In this document: piece after piece, positions 8,190 through 17,301 of the stretch
Position numbering within the stretch: the first letter of the stretch is position 1
Layout: every line of letters begins with the position of its first letter
Translations under genes and position numbers: made by a program
Notes under the pieces: generated by a model
The model's database searches: none
The model's input: only the letters and a program-made list of their open reading frames with translations
What the model was told of the DNA's origin: nothing
Origin: Gemmatimonadota bacterium
GTDB taxonomy: Bacteria > Gemmatimonadota > Gemmatimonadetes > Longimicrobiales > Gaopeijiaceae
Direction: 5' to 3'
Assembly: GCA_022560615.1 (NCBI GenBank)
Contig: JADFSR010000024.1
Span: 1-59,697 of the forward strand
DNA: 59,697 bases

Positions 8190-9535
8190 TTGATCAACAG
8201 GATGCGGGCATTCACCGGATAGAGCCACTCGATACCGCGCTCCGTGACCAACGCGTCGTCCTCCAACGGAATTCGCACTTTGGCGTTACCCCAGTCCGGA
8301 TTGGCCGTATACGCGAACAGCTCCACGGAAATCAGCGTGCCCGGCCGCAGCTCGTAGGTCAGCCGCGTCGGGTTGAAGAACGCGAGGGATGGGCCGAACC
8401 CGTGGCCCCAGTTCCCGACCGAGTGGGGTCCTATGACCACGTCCGTGATCGTGGGATCGACGCTCGGTTGGTTGAACTCGATTCGGTTGAAGCCCGCGCG
8501 CTCGAGCGCGCTCCACGTGGCATCGAGGGCCAACTGGGCCGTAGCCGCCGGTTTGATGCTCGCCTTCATCACGTCCCGCACCTGCTTGGCGCGATCGAAG
8601 GCGTTCTGGATTCCCGCCGGCACCTCCCTTTCACCGTCGCGTAGAACGTAGGCGATACGCTTCATGTCGGTGTAGAAGTCGAGGAACCCGACGCCCCAGT
8701 CGACCATCAGCAGGTCACCGCGCTGGATGATGCGGTCGCTCGACGTGGCGGCGATGCCCTCGGGACCGGTGACGTAGACGGACGGCATGTCGAACGAGGA
8801 GTCGAGGCCGCGCGCGAGAAGCTGATCCGACATCCACCAGGCGACATCCTCGAGCGTGGTTATTCCTGGAGTGATGACCTCGTTTGAAAGGGCGCGCTCA
8901 GCGATCTCGCGAGACATCTCCCCAGCCTCCGCGAAAGCGGCGATCTCGGCCGCGGTCCGCGTGGATCGGAAGTCGGAGACGAAGCGCTCGGCCGACACCA
9001 AGCGCTCGCCGTAGCTCCCGAGCTCGCGCTTCAGGTGCAGATAAGAGGTGTGGGAGAGCCCATCGGCCCCGCCGATCGACTCGGCGATGTTCACGCCGAT
9101 GCGCTGGGGGTCCCGTTCGGCAACGTAGTCTGCCAGCTCTCCGGCACCGCCGAAGTGGTCATACACGCCGCACTGCTCGAGCATGTAACCTCCTACGCCG
9201 AGCGCGGCCCGCTCGACGCGGTCGCCTCGATCCGTGAAGACGTAGTATGCCCAGCCTCCCACGTAGCCACGGCCGAGCGCCTCCCACATCGGGTCGAGGA
9301 GCCCTTCCCTCATGACGACGATCCACATGTCGAGGTCGTTGTCACGCATCGCCGTCGGCAGCACGAGATCGAACTTCTCGGCGCGGATCAGGCACATGCG
9401 CTCCCAGCGCGCCCGCGCCTCCTGAGCATTCGTCGCAGCCGGAGCAAGAGCGAGCGCGAGCGCGAGCGTCAGGAGGGCGAGGACCGCGGGTCTCATCGGA
9501 CGAGCAGCAGGAACGCGGATGGGATACCGGCTCAT
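8186..9535 (-). CDS. Secreted M24-family metallopeptidase (Xaa-Pro aminopeptidase-like)
   Basis: 449 residues. The ATG at 9535 is preceded by CCGGAGG and begins a signal peptide (PAVLALLTLALALALAP, cleavage near TNAQ); upstream in-frame ATGs lack both. The C-terminal half has the pita-bread fold metal ligands: Asp in MVDWGVGF, Asp in FYTDMKR, His in the GHSVGNWGHGFG region, Glu in SVELFAYT and Glu in IPLEDDALVTERG. The N-terminal half is a creatinase-like domain. It probably trims X-Pro peptides or related amides in the periplasm. It is the first gene of a pair with the HAD hydrolase and is divergent from the ECF sigma gene; the 153 nt between them should hold both promoters. Confidence 0.88.
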   Translation of the reverse strand: MSRYPIRVPAARPMRPAVLALLTLALALALAPAATNAQEARARWERMCLIRAEKFDLVLPTAMRDNDLDMWIVVMREGLLDPMWEALGRGYVGGWAYYVFTDRGDRVERAALGVGGYMLEQCGVYDHFGGAGELADYVAERDPQRIGVNIAESIGGADGLSHTSYLHLKRELGSYGERLVSAERFVSDFRSTRTAAEIAAFAEAGEMSREIAERALSNEVITPGITTLEDVAWWMSDQLLARGLDSSFDMPSVYVTGPEGIAATSSDRIIQRGDLLMVDWGVGFLDFYTDMKRIAYVLRDGEREVPAGIQNAFDRAKQVRDVMKASIKPAATAQLALDATWSALERAGFNRIEFNQPSVDPTITDVVIGPHSVGNWGHGFGPSLAFFNPTRLTYELRPGTLISVELFAYTANPDWGNAKVRIPLEDDALVTERGIEWLYPVNARILLIK

Positions 9536-9688
9536 CAGTTTCCTCCGGAAGCGTTGGACGAGGTGAGTGGGGCAATCTGCGTGTCCGGGTTCGGGCTGGA
9601 AACCAACACGGGGCGCCACACTTGTGGCAACGCGGGTCCCTCGATGTCACGGTCGTGGGCCCTCACTCGTTCCTTAGACTGAGACCCC

Positions 9689-10258
9689 ATGACCGCCGAC
9701 CGTGTAGAACCGGACGGAACCGACATCCGATGGCTGTCGGTGTTGCGAGACCCTACCGGGAACGCCGTGGACTTCGACACCACGTTCGACGAGGAGTACC
9801 TGCCACTCGTGCGCTTCTGTCACCGCTTGAGCGGTGACCGGGACGCGGCCGAGGACGTCGCCCAGGAGGCGATGGTCCGGCTCTTCGAGCGCGACGTCGA
9901 GGGGAGCTCCGCCGGAATCCGAGCGTGGCTCTTCAAGACCGCGACGCACCTGATTCGGGACCGCTACCGGGTCGAGGGAAACCGCAAGCGACTCTTGAGT
10001 GAGAACCCGGTTATGACAACTGAGCCCGAATCCCCGGACAAGGCCTTCGAGCGAACAGAAAATCGAGCGAGGGCTCGCCGCGCGCTGGATGCCGTGCCCG
10101 CCCGGGACCGCGAGATGCTGCTCATGCGCTACTCCGGCTTCAGCTACCGCGAGATCGGCGAGGCGGTCGACGTGGCCGCCACCTCGGTCGGTACCCTGCT
10201 CGCTCGTGCGGAACGCCGGTTCATCGACGTCCTCGCTGCCGCAGGAGAGCCGGCATGA
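9689..10258 (+). CDS. ECF-type RNA polymerase sigma factor
   Basis: 189 residues. Sigma region 2 (about 40-105) has YLPLVRFCHRLSGD, then DAAEDVAQEAMVRLF and a W-L-F-K-T-A-T-H segment. Region 4 (about 130-180) has AVPARDREMLLMRYSG and the helix-turn-helix YREIGEAVDVAATSVGT. It should direct RNA polymerase to a small regulon. Its stop overlaps the start of the anti-sigma gene (ATGA), and a TonB-dependent receptor follows 2 nt after that, so the likely trigger is an envelope or nutrient signal. The ribosome site before the ATG is weak (ACTGAGACC). Confidence 0.92.
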   Translation: MTADRVEPDGTDIRWLSVLRDPTGNAVDFDTTFDEEYLPLVRFCHRLSGDRDAAEDVAQEAMVRLFERDVEGSSAGIRAWLFKTATHLIRDRYRVEGNRKRLLSENPVMTTEPESPDKAFERTENRARARRALDAVPARDREMLLMRYSGFSYREIGEAVDVAATSVGTLLARAERRFIDVLAAAGEPA

Positions 10259-10998
10259 GCCACCTCACGGAAAGAGCGATCCTCGAGCTGCGCGACGGCG
10301 TTCCAGTCGATGCCGACGCGCGCGCCCACCTCGGCACGTGCGAGATGTGCCGCACGGCGCTGGAAGAAGCCGAGGCACGCGCGGCCGACATCGCGTCGGC
10401 ACTCACCGACCTCGATGAGCGGTTCGACGTGGCATCGGCCCGCGCAGCCGTGCGGGCTCGGCTTGCGAAGCGTGAGGCAGCGGCTGGGCAGAGGCGCGAG
10501 CCGCGGGTGCGTACGTCCTTCTGGACGCTTGGGAGGGCCGCGACGTTCCTACTCCTGACCACCGGCGCACTGTCGGCTCTTCCAGGTTCGCCGCTACGCG
10601 AATTCATCAGCGGCCGAGAGCCCCAGGCACCCGCACCGAGTGCGTTGGCGCCAGCGGTGTCGGTCGAGCCGGTCGGAATGCGCATGATCATCGAGGACGG
10701 TCCGCTGGTGGTTGAGCTCGACCAGGTGCCCTCCGGAACGACGATCGAGGTACTCTGGGTCGCGGGGCCGGCGGTGACAGTGCTTGGCGCACGGGGAAGC
10801 TCCTTCACGTCAGCGGAGGGCCGGGTGCGGGCGACGATCACCGGTGGGCCGGTCACAGTCGAGCTTCCGGAGTCGATCTCTGCGGTATCATTGGCGGTGA
10901 ACGGACGTATGTATCTGCAGCGCTCGGCCGGCGGTGAAACCGTGTCTGGGCCCGTCGTCGGGCGAGACGCCGATCGAATCCGGTTCATCGTGCCCTGA
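10255..10998 (+). CDS. Zinc-finger anti-sigma factor, membrane-anchored
   Basis: 247 residues; the start overlaps the sigma gene (ATGA). The N-terminal 45 residues hold the His-x3-Cys-x2-Cys element (HLGTCEMC) of zinc-binding anti-sigma domains. One hydrophobic segment (ATFLLLTTGALSAL, about 102-115) should span the inner membrane, leaving a C-terminal beta-rich periplasmic domain of about 130 residues. It should sequester the sigma factor at the membrane until a periplasmic signal releases it. The downstream TonB-dependent receptor is a plausible signal source or target, but unlike FecR the protein has a zinc finger, so the mechanism may differ from Fec signalling. Confidence 0.87.
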   Translation: MSHLTERAILELRDGVPVDADARAHLGTCEMCRTALEEAEARAADIASALTDLDERFDVASARAAVRARLAKREAAAGQRREPRVRTSFWTLGRAATFLLLTTGALSALPGSPLREFISGREPQAPAPSALAPAVSVEPVGMRMIIEDGPLVVELDQVPSGTTIEVLWVAGPAVTVLGARGSSFTSAEGRVRATITGGPVTVELPESISAVSLAVNGRMYLQRSAGGETVSGPVVGRDADRIRFIVP

Positions 10999-11000
10999 CG

Positions 11001-13283
11001 ATGCGAACGTCACCGTCCTCCAGAGCGCTCCGCGCGGCGGCACTCCTCGCCGTCTTCGCCAATGTACCGTCCATGGCGCATGCCCAGGTGCGGGCGACGG
11101 ACCCCGCGATGGCGTCGATAGGCGGCGTGGTCACCGGGATCTTCGACGGGCGACGGACCCCTCTGGCGAACGCGTTGGTTGAGGCGCTTGTAGCGACGAC
11201 TCGGAGAACGGTCCTCGCCGACAGCGTCGGGCGGTATCGATTCGAGAACCTCCCGGCCGGGGAGATCCGTCTCACCGTCATGCACGCCGGGCACGCTTCG
11301 CTTTCGGTGGAAGTGCTCGTTCCCCCAAGAGCCGACGTGCGGGTCGACCTGGAGCTGCAGGCCGAGCCCGTCGAGCTGGATCCGGTGGACGTGGTTGGCG
11401 AGCCGCGCTCTCAGGACGTTGATGCGGCGACCGGCGAACGGGTTCCGATGCCGGTGCTCGAGGTCCAGGCGCTCGATCTCACGCCTGGGGTAGGACATCC
11501 GGGCTTGCTCGACGCGTTGCAGTCGCTGCCCGGAAACGATCCCGCCGACGCCACCGACGTGCTCTACATGAGGGGTTCGACTACGGACCTGAAGCTCGTT
11601 CTGCTCGACGGGGCACCGGTCTACACACCGTTCCACGTTGGCGGACTCATGCGGAGCTTCGAACCAGCAGTGCTCGGCACCGCAGTGCTTCACGTCGGTG
11701 GAGCGCCGGCGCGGTATGACGGTGGCCTCACGCACATCCTCGACCTCGAGACGCGCCGACCCCGAAGGGATCGCGTTCGCGCATCGGGCTCGCTGGATCT
11801 GCTCGCCGCCACGTCCGCCTTGGAGGGGCCGCTCGGCTCACGTGGAGGCTACGTCGCATCGGCGCGATCGCTGCACGACCTGGGCGCGACGGCACTTCGG
11901 GGCCGGCCTCCGTACGGCTACCGGGATGTGCTGCTCGGGATGGAATTCGAGCCCACCAACGGACAGTTGGTCCGCGCCACCGGCTTCTGGAACTCAGAGG
12001 CGGTCCTGTTGGACTTCGCCAACGCACCGGACGACGCGAGCTGGTCGAACCGCGCCGCTTCCGTGAAGTACATAGGAGCGGTGGGTACGGGCACGCTGGA
12101 GCTGATGGCGGCGCGGAGTGGATATCGCGCGTCGCTTCCCCTGCAGCCGACGGCGCCGGCCGATGAACCCATCCCAAACGCCTTGCTCGCAACCGCCGCG
12201 ACCGACCGCCTCAGGATGATCGGTGAATTCGCTTGGGGCGCCCCCGGGGAACGCCTCCGGCTCGGTGTGTCTCACGAACGCATTGACGCGGCATTCGCCG
12301 CTCGAGCGCTGGGTGGCGGACCAGAGACGAGCACGCGGACTCAGACGACCACGACGGGGGCTTACGTGGACGCGACTCGACCGCTCGGGCCGGGGCTGAC
12401 GCTGCGGGCCGGCCTTCGCGGAGACGCTTTCTCGTCCGGCGGCTTCCGTCTCGCCCCGCGCGTCGCCTTGATGTGGGACTTCGATCCGAACGCGCTGATC
12501 ACGATCGCGGTAGGACGCTACCACCAACCGACCCGCACGCCCGACGTCGAAGTCGAGAGAACGCTCGCAGAAGTCGTCGAGCAGGGCTTGCCCGCGTCCG
12601 CCCTCTTGCCGGTGGCTACGGCAGACCACGTGGTCGTATCGCTCGACCAGACGCTCGGCACCAACGTACGACTCGGCCTGCAAGGGTTCTGGAAGCGGTA
12701 CGAGGGGCTGGAGGCCGCACCCGAGAAGACCATCCGCTCGTCCGGCATCGACCTCCAACTGAGGAGTGCCGGGACGCGGGCGGCGGTGTGGCTGGGGTAC
12801 GGCCTCTCCTGGTTCTGGTCGACGGAAGACCTCTCCGGGTACAGCTCCGACTTCGCGGGTCGCCATCTGCTGAGCGCGGGACTCTCAGGAGGTCTCGGCG
12901 GACCGGTACGAGGAGAGATTCGAGTCGCGTACGGTGCAGGCCTGCCGTATACGAGCATCCCATTTCGCGGCTTGGCGGGAGAATCGGCCGATCCGACTTT
13001 CGCCCCGGACGGCGAGGGGACCTCGCCCTACAGGAGCCAGGACTCTCCGCTCGTTTCAGGGCCTGACGAGGAGTTCCTTCGCATCGACGTCGAGGTGCAC
13101 GCGCTCCTGACTCCCGAATGGGGCGGCCGACGCTGGAGCGTGCGGCCATACCTGCGTGTCCTGAACGCGCTCGACCGTCGCGATGCGCTCTTTTACACGT
13201 TCCAGTCGTGGCGGAGCGACAAGCTTACGCCCCTCGCCGAACGGCCGCTACTTCCGGTCTTCGGAGTGGCCTTCTCGTTCTGA
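11001..13283 (+). CDS. TonB-dependent receptor with N-terminal carboxypeptidase-regulatory domain
   Basis: 760 residues, 2 nt after the anti-sigma gene. A signal peptide (LRAAALLAVFANV, cleavage near MAHAQ) is followed by a beta-sandwich CarboxypepD_reg-like domain (about 35-120: GGVVTGIFDGRRTPLANA, YRFENLPAGEIRLTV). A plug domain (about 150-250) carries VLYMRGSTTDLKLVLLDGAP and GGLTHILDLETRR, and the rest is a 22-strand-type barrel ending in FGVAFSF with the C-terminal Phe of outer-membrane proteins. It should import a ligand too large for porins, using TonB energy. The ligand is unknown; the sigma/anti-sigma pair in the same operon suggests regulated uptake. Confidence 0.9.
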   Translation: MRTSPSSRALRAAALLAVFANVPSMAHAQVRATDPAMASIGGVVTGIFDGRRTPLANALVEALVATTRRTVLADSVGRYRFENLPAGEIRLTVMHAGHASLSVEVLVPPRADVRVDLELQAEPVELDPVDVVGEPRSQDVDAATGERVPMPVLEVQALDLTPGVGHPGLLDALQSLPGNDPADATDVLYMRGSTTDLKLVLLDGAPVYTPFHVGGLMRSFEPAVLGTAVLHVGGAPARYDGGLTHILDLETRRPRRDRVRASGSLDLLAATSALEGPLGSRGGYVASARSLHDLGATALRGRPPYGYRDVLLGMEFEPTNGQLVRATGFWNSEAVLLDFANAPDDASWSNRAASVKYIGAVGTGTLELMAARSGYRASLPLQPTAPADEPIPNALLATAATDRLRMIGEFAWGAPGERLRLGVSHERIDAAFAARALGGGPETSTRTQTTTTGAYVDATRPLGPGLTLRAGLRGDAFSSGGFRLAPRVALMWDFDPNALITIAVGRYHQPTRTPDVEVERTLAEVVEQGLPASALLPVATADHVVVSLDQTLGTNVRLGLQGFWKRYEGLEAAPEKTIRSSGIDLQLRSAGTRAAVWLGYGLSWFWSTEDLSGYSSDFAGRHLLSAGLSGGLGGPVRGEIRVAYGAGLPYTSIPFRGLAGESADPTFAPDGEGTSPYRSQDSPLVSGPDEEFLRIDVEVHALLTPEWGGRRWSVRPYLRVLNALDRRDALFYTFQSWRSDKLTPLAERPLLPVFGVAFSF

Positions 13284-13358
13284 GGCGTCACGGCTGCCCG
13301 CCCGCAGTCGTTCTCTGAGTGACGGCGGCCGAGGTGCCGCCGACTACCGGAGGTGACG

Positions 13359-14840
13359 ATGCGCCTTTCATTCGTTCGTGCTCTTGCGGCCCTCGCCGCG
13401 CTTCTCTCGATCCACGCGGTGCCGCTCGCCGCCCAGCTCGTGCCGATCCGCACGATACCGGTCGCGTCGGGCGACCAGTTCCTCATTCTGCCGAGCGCCA
13501 ACCTCGGCATGGCCGGAGTCCGTTTCGCCGTGAACGACTCCCTCGGCGATCCATGGGTCAACCCTGCCAAGGGCGTCTTCATCAACGAGTCCTCGTTCCT
13601 GGGGTCGCCCACCTTCTACAGGATCTCCGACAACGGTGGCTCCGGGAAGACGTTCCCCCTCGCAGGCCTCTTCCGCGGCGCCGAATGGTTCGGGGGTGCA
13701 TCGCTCGCGCTACAACAGATCGACAACTCGAGGCGCACCGGTTTCTTCATCGATCGTTGGGTGGACTGGATCGGGCCGCCGCGTCGCCTGAGCGACGTTT
13801 CGTCCCGCAACCTCTACGCAAGCGGCTTCGTTGGGCGCCGGCTCGGAGCCGGTCCGTGGTCGGTAGGTCTGGCAGCCTCGACGGCGCATCTCGATGCGCT
13901 GGATGGCGTCGACCTCTTGTACGCCGGCGCGGACCGTATTGAGCAGTCGGGCAGCATCTCCGATCTGCGATTGGGATTGTATCGCGACGGGGAACGCGAG
14001 CGTCTGGCGATCATCCTCGTCAACAATCGCATATCGATGACCCACGACGTCATGTACGTCGACTTCACTTGGGACGATCCGATGCAGCCCCCCGTCGCCC
14101 GGGCGCGTATCGAGATCAACGAAGACAAGACGCGAACGTGGGGAGGACAGCTTTCCTGGGACCGAGACCTCGACGCTCCAGGTTGGCGAGTGGGAGCGGC
14201 GGCGACCGTCAATCGGAAGTCGCATCCGAAGATCCCCAACTACAGCATCCAAAACATCCCTCGTGACCCCGGCACGACGTGGGCGTACGAGGCCGGATTC
14301 GGATTCGGCCGTACACGCGGCCCGACCACCTTCGGGATCGACGTCGTGTTGCAGCCGATCTGGAGCGAGACGTGGCAGGAAGCCGATGAGGACGTCGTGA
14401 CCGACGACGGTATGCTGATCAAGGCGGGCGGACGGACGATCGAAAACGACTTCTTCTTCACCAATGTGATCCTGCGCGCCGGTCTCTCCCATCAGCTGGA
14501 GGATGTCGGGCTACAGGGCGGACTCGAAGTTCGCTCCTACGACTACACACTCGAGCAGACCAATCACGTCGAGAACTCCTTTCGCGAGCAAGACGAGTCG
14601 TGGATGGAGTGGACGCCGACGTTCGGCGCCACCTTCCGGTTCTCGGACCTCGAGCTCACGTACGCTGGCCGCCTCACGACCGGAACCGGCCAGCCAGGAA
14701 CGGTGCAGGCGTGGCGCGGCGTGGCTGAGGCTCCACTGAGTGCCGGTGCCGACTTCATCGTGGCCCCCGAAGCCCCGCTCACGCTTCAGGACGCCTCAGT
14801 ACTCACTCATCAGCTGACACTCAGGATCCCGATCCGGTAG
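13359..14840 (+). CDS. PorV/UPF0164-like outer-membrane protein
   Basis: 493 residues. The ATG at 13359 lies 5 nt after GGAGG; a GTG two codons earlier is less well placed. A signal peptide (LAALAALLSIHAVPLAAQ) is followed by NLGMAGVRFAVNDS and WVNPAKG, which resemble the start of PorV/FadL-like barrels where conserved Asn-Pro-Ala residues occur. The remainder is strand-rich and ends in LRIPIR. It follows the TonB receptor by 75 nt and may be in the same operon. The role is probably an outer-membrane channel or a partner of the receptor. It ends just before a strong hairpin. Confidence 0.75.
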   Translation: MRLSFVRALAALAALLSIHAVPLAAQLVPIRTIPVASGDQFLILPSANLGMAGVRFAVNDSLGDPWVNPAKGVFINESSFLGSPTFYRISDNGGSGKTFPLAGLFRGAEWFGGASLALQQIDNSRRTGFFIDRWVDWIGPPRRLSDVSSRNLYASGFVGRRLGAGPWSVGLAASTAHLDALDGVDLLYAGADRIEQSGSISDLRLGLYRDGERERLAIILVNNRISMTHDVMYVDFTWDDPMQPPVARARIEINEDKTRTWGGQLSWDRDLDAPGWRVGAAATVNRKSHPKIPNYSIQNIPRDPGTTWAYEAGFGFGRTRGPTTFGIDVVLQPIWSETWQEADEDVVTDDGMLIKAGGRTIENDFFFTNVILRAGLSHQLEDVGLQGGLEVRSYDYTLEQTNHVENSFREQDESWMEWTPTFGATFRFSDLELTYAGRLTTGTGQPGTVQAWRGVAEAPLSAGADFIVAPEAPLTLQDASVLTHQLTLRIPIR

Positions 14841-14852
14841 GTGAGCTTGGCG

Positions 14853-14884
14853 AGCAGCCCGTGGCACTCCTGCCACGGGCTGCT
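14853..14884. terminator. Perfect 14-bp hairpin between convergent genes
   Basis: AGCAGCCCGTGGCA at 14853-14866 pairs perfectly with 14871-14884 around a CTCC loop. It lies between the stop of the barrel gene (14840) and the stop of the MarR gene (14883, minus), so it can end transcription from both sides. There is no T-run, so it may act with Rho or as an RNA-stabilising end. Confidence 0.7.
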
Positions 14885-15326
14885 ACGGTCTCACGAGCTG
14901 TTCGAGCAGAGCAGCCGCACTCGTGAGCGTCTTCTTGTCGTTGCCTGAAAGCGAGCGCAGTCTTTGCGCGAGTCGATCGACACGACGCCGGCGCCCCTGG
15001 TGCAACAAGCGCTGTCCCTTCTTGGTCGCCTCGACCCAACGGACCCGCCGGTCCTCCGGGTCCTCCCTGCGCCCAACTAGACCCTGTTCCTCGAGGTCAC
15101 TCACGAGGCGAGAGATCGTGGGTGGACGCACCTGCTCGGCATGCGCAAGCTCCCCCACGGTGAGCGGTCCCCGGAAGACGATCACCGACAGTGCCGAGAG
15201 GCGGGGTGCGGTCAGCCCGGACGCGTCGTCCTCCTGGCGAAGATGGCGCAGCAGGTGGATCGCGGCCGAGTGCAACCGGTCCGCAAGGTCGGTGGCCGGG
15301 TCGTTCGCGCCTTCCTGGTCCGACAT
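14883..15326 (-). CDS. MarR-family transcriptional regulator
   Basis: 147 residues. The ATG at 15326 has AAGGGG upstream; an in-frame ATG 32 codons earlier would cross the VOC remnant. The winged helix-turn-helix is clear: LTAPRLSALSVIVF, then LTVGELAHAEQVRPPTISRLV as the recognition helix, the wing EDPEDRRVRWVEATKKG, and a long C-terminal dimer helix (RLRSLSGNDKKTL). It should repress nearby genes and be released by small aromatic or oxidant ligands. Its nearest divergent neighbour is a broken VOC gene, a common kind of MarR target, so the original target may have decayed. Confidence 0.88.
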   Translation of the reverse strand: MSDQEGANDPATDLADRLHSAAIHLLRHLRQEDDASGLTAPRLSALSVIVFRGPLTVGELAHAEQVRPPTISRLVSDLEEQGLVGRREDPEDRRVRWVEATKKGQRLLHQGRRRRVDRLAQRLRSLSGNDKKTLTSAAALLEQLVRP

Positions 15327-15343
15327 GGAGGCCCCTTGAGAGC

Positions 15344-15538
15344 CCTGGAGGCTCGATCCTGTACTACAAGGTCCCCGACATCGACGGCGCACACCAGACG
15401 CTGGTCGCACGCGGCGTAACATTTGATGTCGACCCGCACTTCGTCCACGATATGGGAGATTACGAGTTGTGGTTGGCCTTCTTCAAAGACAGTGAAGAGA
15501 ACCAATTGGCACTGATGTCCGAGGTCGCGAAGTCGTAG
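15344..15538 (+). pseudogene. C-terminal remnant of a VOC (glyoxalase-fold) protein
   Basis: The frame encodes GGSILYYKVPDIDGAHQTL, then a metal-binding-type strand (HFVHDMGDYELWLAFF) and KDSEENQLALMSEV, the typical second half of a single-domain VOC protein such as a glyoxalase/bleomycin-resistance protein. No start codon precedes it in frame, and the upstream sequence is the antisense of the MarR gene, so about 60 N-terminal residues are missing. It is probably a deletion remnant; an assembly gap is the alternative. Confidence 0.65.
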
Positions 15539-15637
15539 AACTGCTGCCCGCCGGCTTCAGCCCCGACCCTTGACCAGCGACCGCTAGAAGCTCTATTTCA
15601 CCCACATTCTTCAGGTTCGACGAAACCGGGAGCACTG

Positions 15638-16069
15638 ATGTCGGAGAATGGTGTCGACCGAATCCGCGTGATCCTGCGGTGGATTCAGATCAAGGACAAC
15701 AAAGAAGCCGTGTGGGACGACGAGGGCGAGTTCCGATTCCGCTCGAAGATCACCACCGGTGGCGACAGCCATGAGGTGGAGTTCCCGGAACAGGGCTACT
15801 GGTCCATCTCCGATCACCCCCGGCGCAACAAAGTCGACAAGATCGATAAGACTTTGTACGAAGGTAAGGTGGGGGAGAGCCTGGTCGTAGAGCTTTTCGG
15901 CGTCGAGTTGGACCAGTTGACGGCCAACGATCACCTCGAGAACTATCGGCGCGAGTTCATCGGCCCCTCGTCCTCCTGGATCGGTCGTCACCAGCCGACC
16001 GACGAAGGCTCAGGCGACCCTGAGAACATGGTCGACTGGCGTGTCTGCTATGACATCGAGCAGGCCTGA
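15638..16069 (+). CDS. Conserved hypothetical protein
   Basis: 143 residues with no signal peptide or membrane helix. The sequence is beta-rich with alternating charged and hydrophobic residues (IRVILRWIQIKDNKE, FRFRSKITTGGD, SLVVELFGVELDQL), suggesting a compact beta-sandwich with many Asp and Glu, possibly calcium-binding or C2-like. That reading is by composition only. It stands alone: 99 nt after the VOC remnant and followed by a strong hairpin at 16115. I do not recognise the family. The ATG at 15638 follows a GGGAG ribosome site. Confidence 0.7.
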   Translation: MSENGVDRIRVILRWIQIKDNKEAVWDDEGEFRFRSKITTGGDSHEVEFPEQGYWSISDHPRRNKVDKIDKTLYEGKVGESLVVELFGVELDQLTANDHLENYRREFIGPSSSWIGRHQPTDEGSGDPENMVDWRVCYDIEQA

Positions 16070-16114
16070 CGTCTGAGTTGAACGACGCGGGCGGGCTCGC
16101 CCGATCATGACCCA

Positions 16115-16145
16115 GAGGCCCCTTCTGCATAGCGGAAGGGGCCTC
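16115..16145 (+). terminator. 11-bp hairpin terminator
   Basis: GAGGCCCCTTC (16115-16125) pairs perfectly with 16135-16145 around a 9-nt loop, 46 nt after the stop of the hypothetical gene. No T-run follows directly; the first T-rich stretch is near 16190. Confidence 0.6.
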
Positions 16146-16209
16146 CGGCATTCCTGCGCCACCAGGTCCGTCTAGAGCCGCCTCGACTTTCGGTTTTTAT
16201 TCGGCTACC

Positions 16210-17301
16210 TTGTTCAACATGCCGAGCACACAAGCCCTGCCCGTCCTCCGCGGCCGGGCAACGACCTGGAATCCGCCCAATCGGTTCGAGCGACTGCACT
16301 TCGACCGGGACGGCTGGACCGACCCCGACGACCCGACGCCTCAGACGGTTCTCCTGAACGACGCGACACGCTCGATCCTCGCCTACAACGATTCGCCGGA
16401 TGTGGGATTCAACGTGGGCATCAACCCCTACCGGGGGTGTGAGCACGCCTGCGCGTACTGCTACGCGAGGCCCACGCACGAGTACCTGGGTTTCTCCGCC
16501 GGACTCGACTTCGAGACGAAGATCTTGGTCAAGCGGGAAGCGCCAGAGTTGCTGCGAAAGGCGTTGTCGGCCAGGAAGTGGAAACCGCAGGTGATCGGGT
16601 TGAGCGGCAATACCGATGCGTATCAGCCGGCGGAGCGGAGGCTGGGGATCACGCGCCGATGCCTGGAGGTGCTCGCCGAGTTCCGGAACCCGGTCGCAAT
16701 CATCACGAAGAGCTACCTCGTCTCACGTGACGTGGACTTGCTGGCAGAGCTCGCTGAGCACAACGCCGTCGCGGTTGTGCTCTCCGTCACGTCGCTGAAC
16801 CGGGACATCCAGCGTGTCATGGAACCGCGGGCCTCGATCCCGGAGCGCCGATTGGCAGCGATCCGAGTGCTGGCGGGAGCAGGGATCCCCGTTGGCGTGA
16901 ACGTCGCCCCGGTCGTGCCCGGCCTCACCGACCACGAGTTGCCCGCGATTCTGGAGGCTTCTGCCGAAGCGGGGGCCTCGTTCGCCGAATACATCCTGCT
17001 CCGACTTCCCCACGGGGTGAAGGACATCTTCTCTACATGGCTCGAGCAGCACTTCCCGGGTCGCAAGGACAAGGTGCTCAACCGCGTGCGTGACATGAGA
17101 GGCGGCAAGCTGTACGACAGCCGGTACGGCGTGCGTGGGAGGGGTGAAGGGCCCTGGTCAGACCACCTCCGATCTCTTTTCCAGGTGACGAGCGCCCGTC
17201 TGGGGCTCAACCGGCCTCCCGCGCTCTCCGCCGCCTCGTTCGTCCGGCCTCCGGACCCGGGGAAGCCCCAGATGAATCTGTTCGGGAGCGCGCCGAGTTA
17301 G
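16210..17301 (+). CDS. PA0069-family radical SAM protein
   Basis: 363 residues. The radical SAM cluster motif is GCEHACAYCYARP (Cys-x3-Cys-x2-Cys) near residue 80, within NPYRGCEH. It is followed by LSGNTDAYQPAERR and other features of the PA0069 group, relatives of spore photoproduct lyase-type proteins. The enzyme should bind a 4Fe-4S cluster and S-adenosylmethionine and make a 5'-deoxyadenosyl radical; the substrate of this family is not known to me. It is a single gene that converges on the HExxH protein gene, their stops sharing 4 nt. It is cytoplasmic. Confidence 0.9.
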   Translation: MFNMPSTQALPVLRGRATTWNPPNRFERLHFDRDGWTDPDDPTPQTVLLNDATRSILAYNDSPDVGFNVGINPYRGCEHACAYCYARPTHEYLGFSAGLDFETKILVKREAPELLRKALSARKWKPQVIGLSGNTDAYQPAERRLGITRRCLEVLAEFRNPVAIITKSYLVSRDVDLLAELAEHNAVAVVLSVTSLNRDIQRVMEPRASIPERRLAAIRVLAGAGIPVGVNVAPVVPGLTDHELPAILEASAEAGASFAEYILLRLPHGVKDIFSTWLEQHFPGRKDKVLNRVRDMRGGKLYDSRYGVRGRGEGPWSDHLRSLFQVTSARLGLNRPPALSAASFVRPPDPGKPQMNLFGSAPS

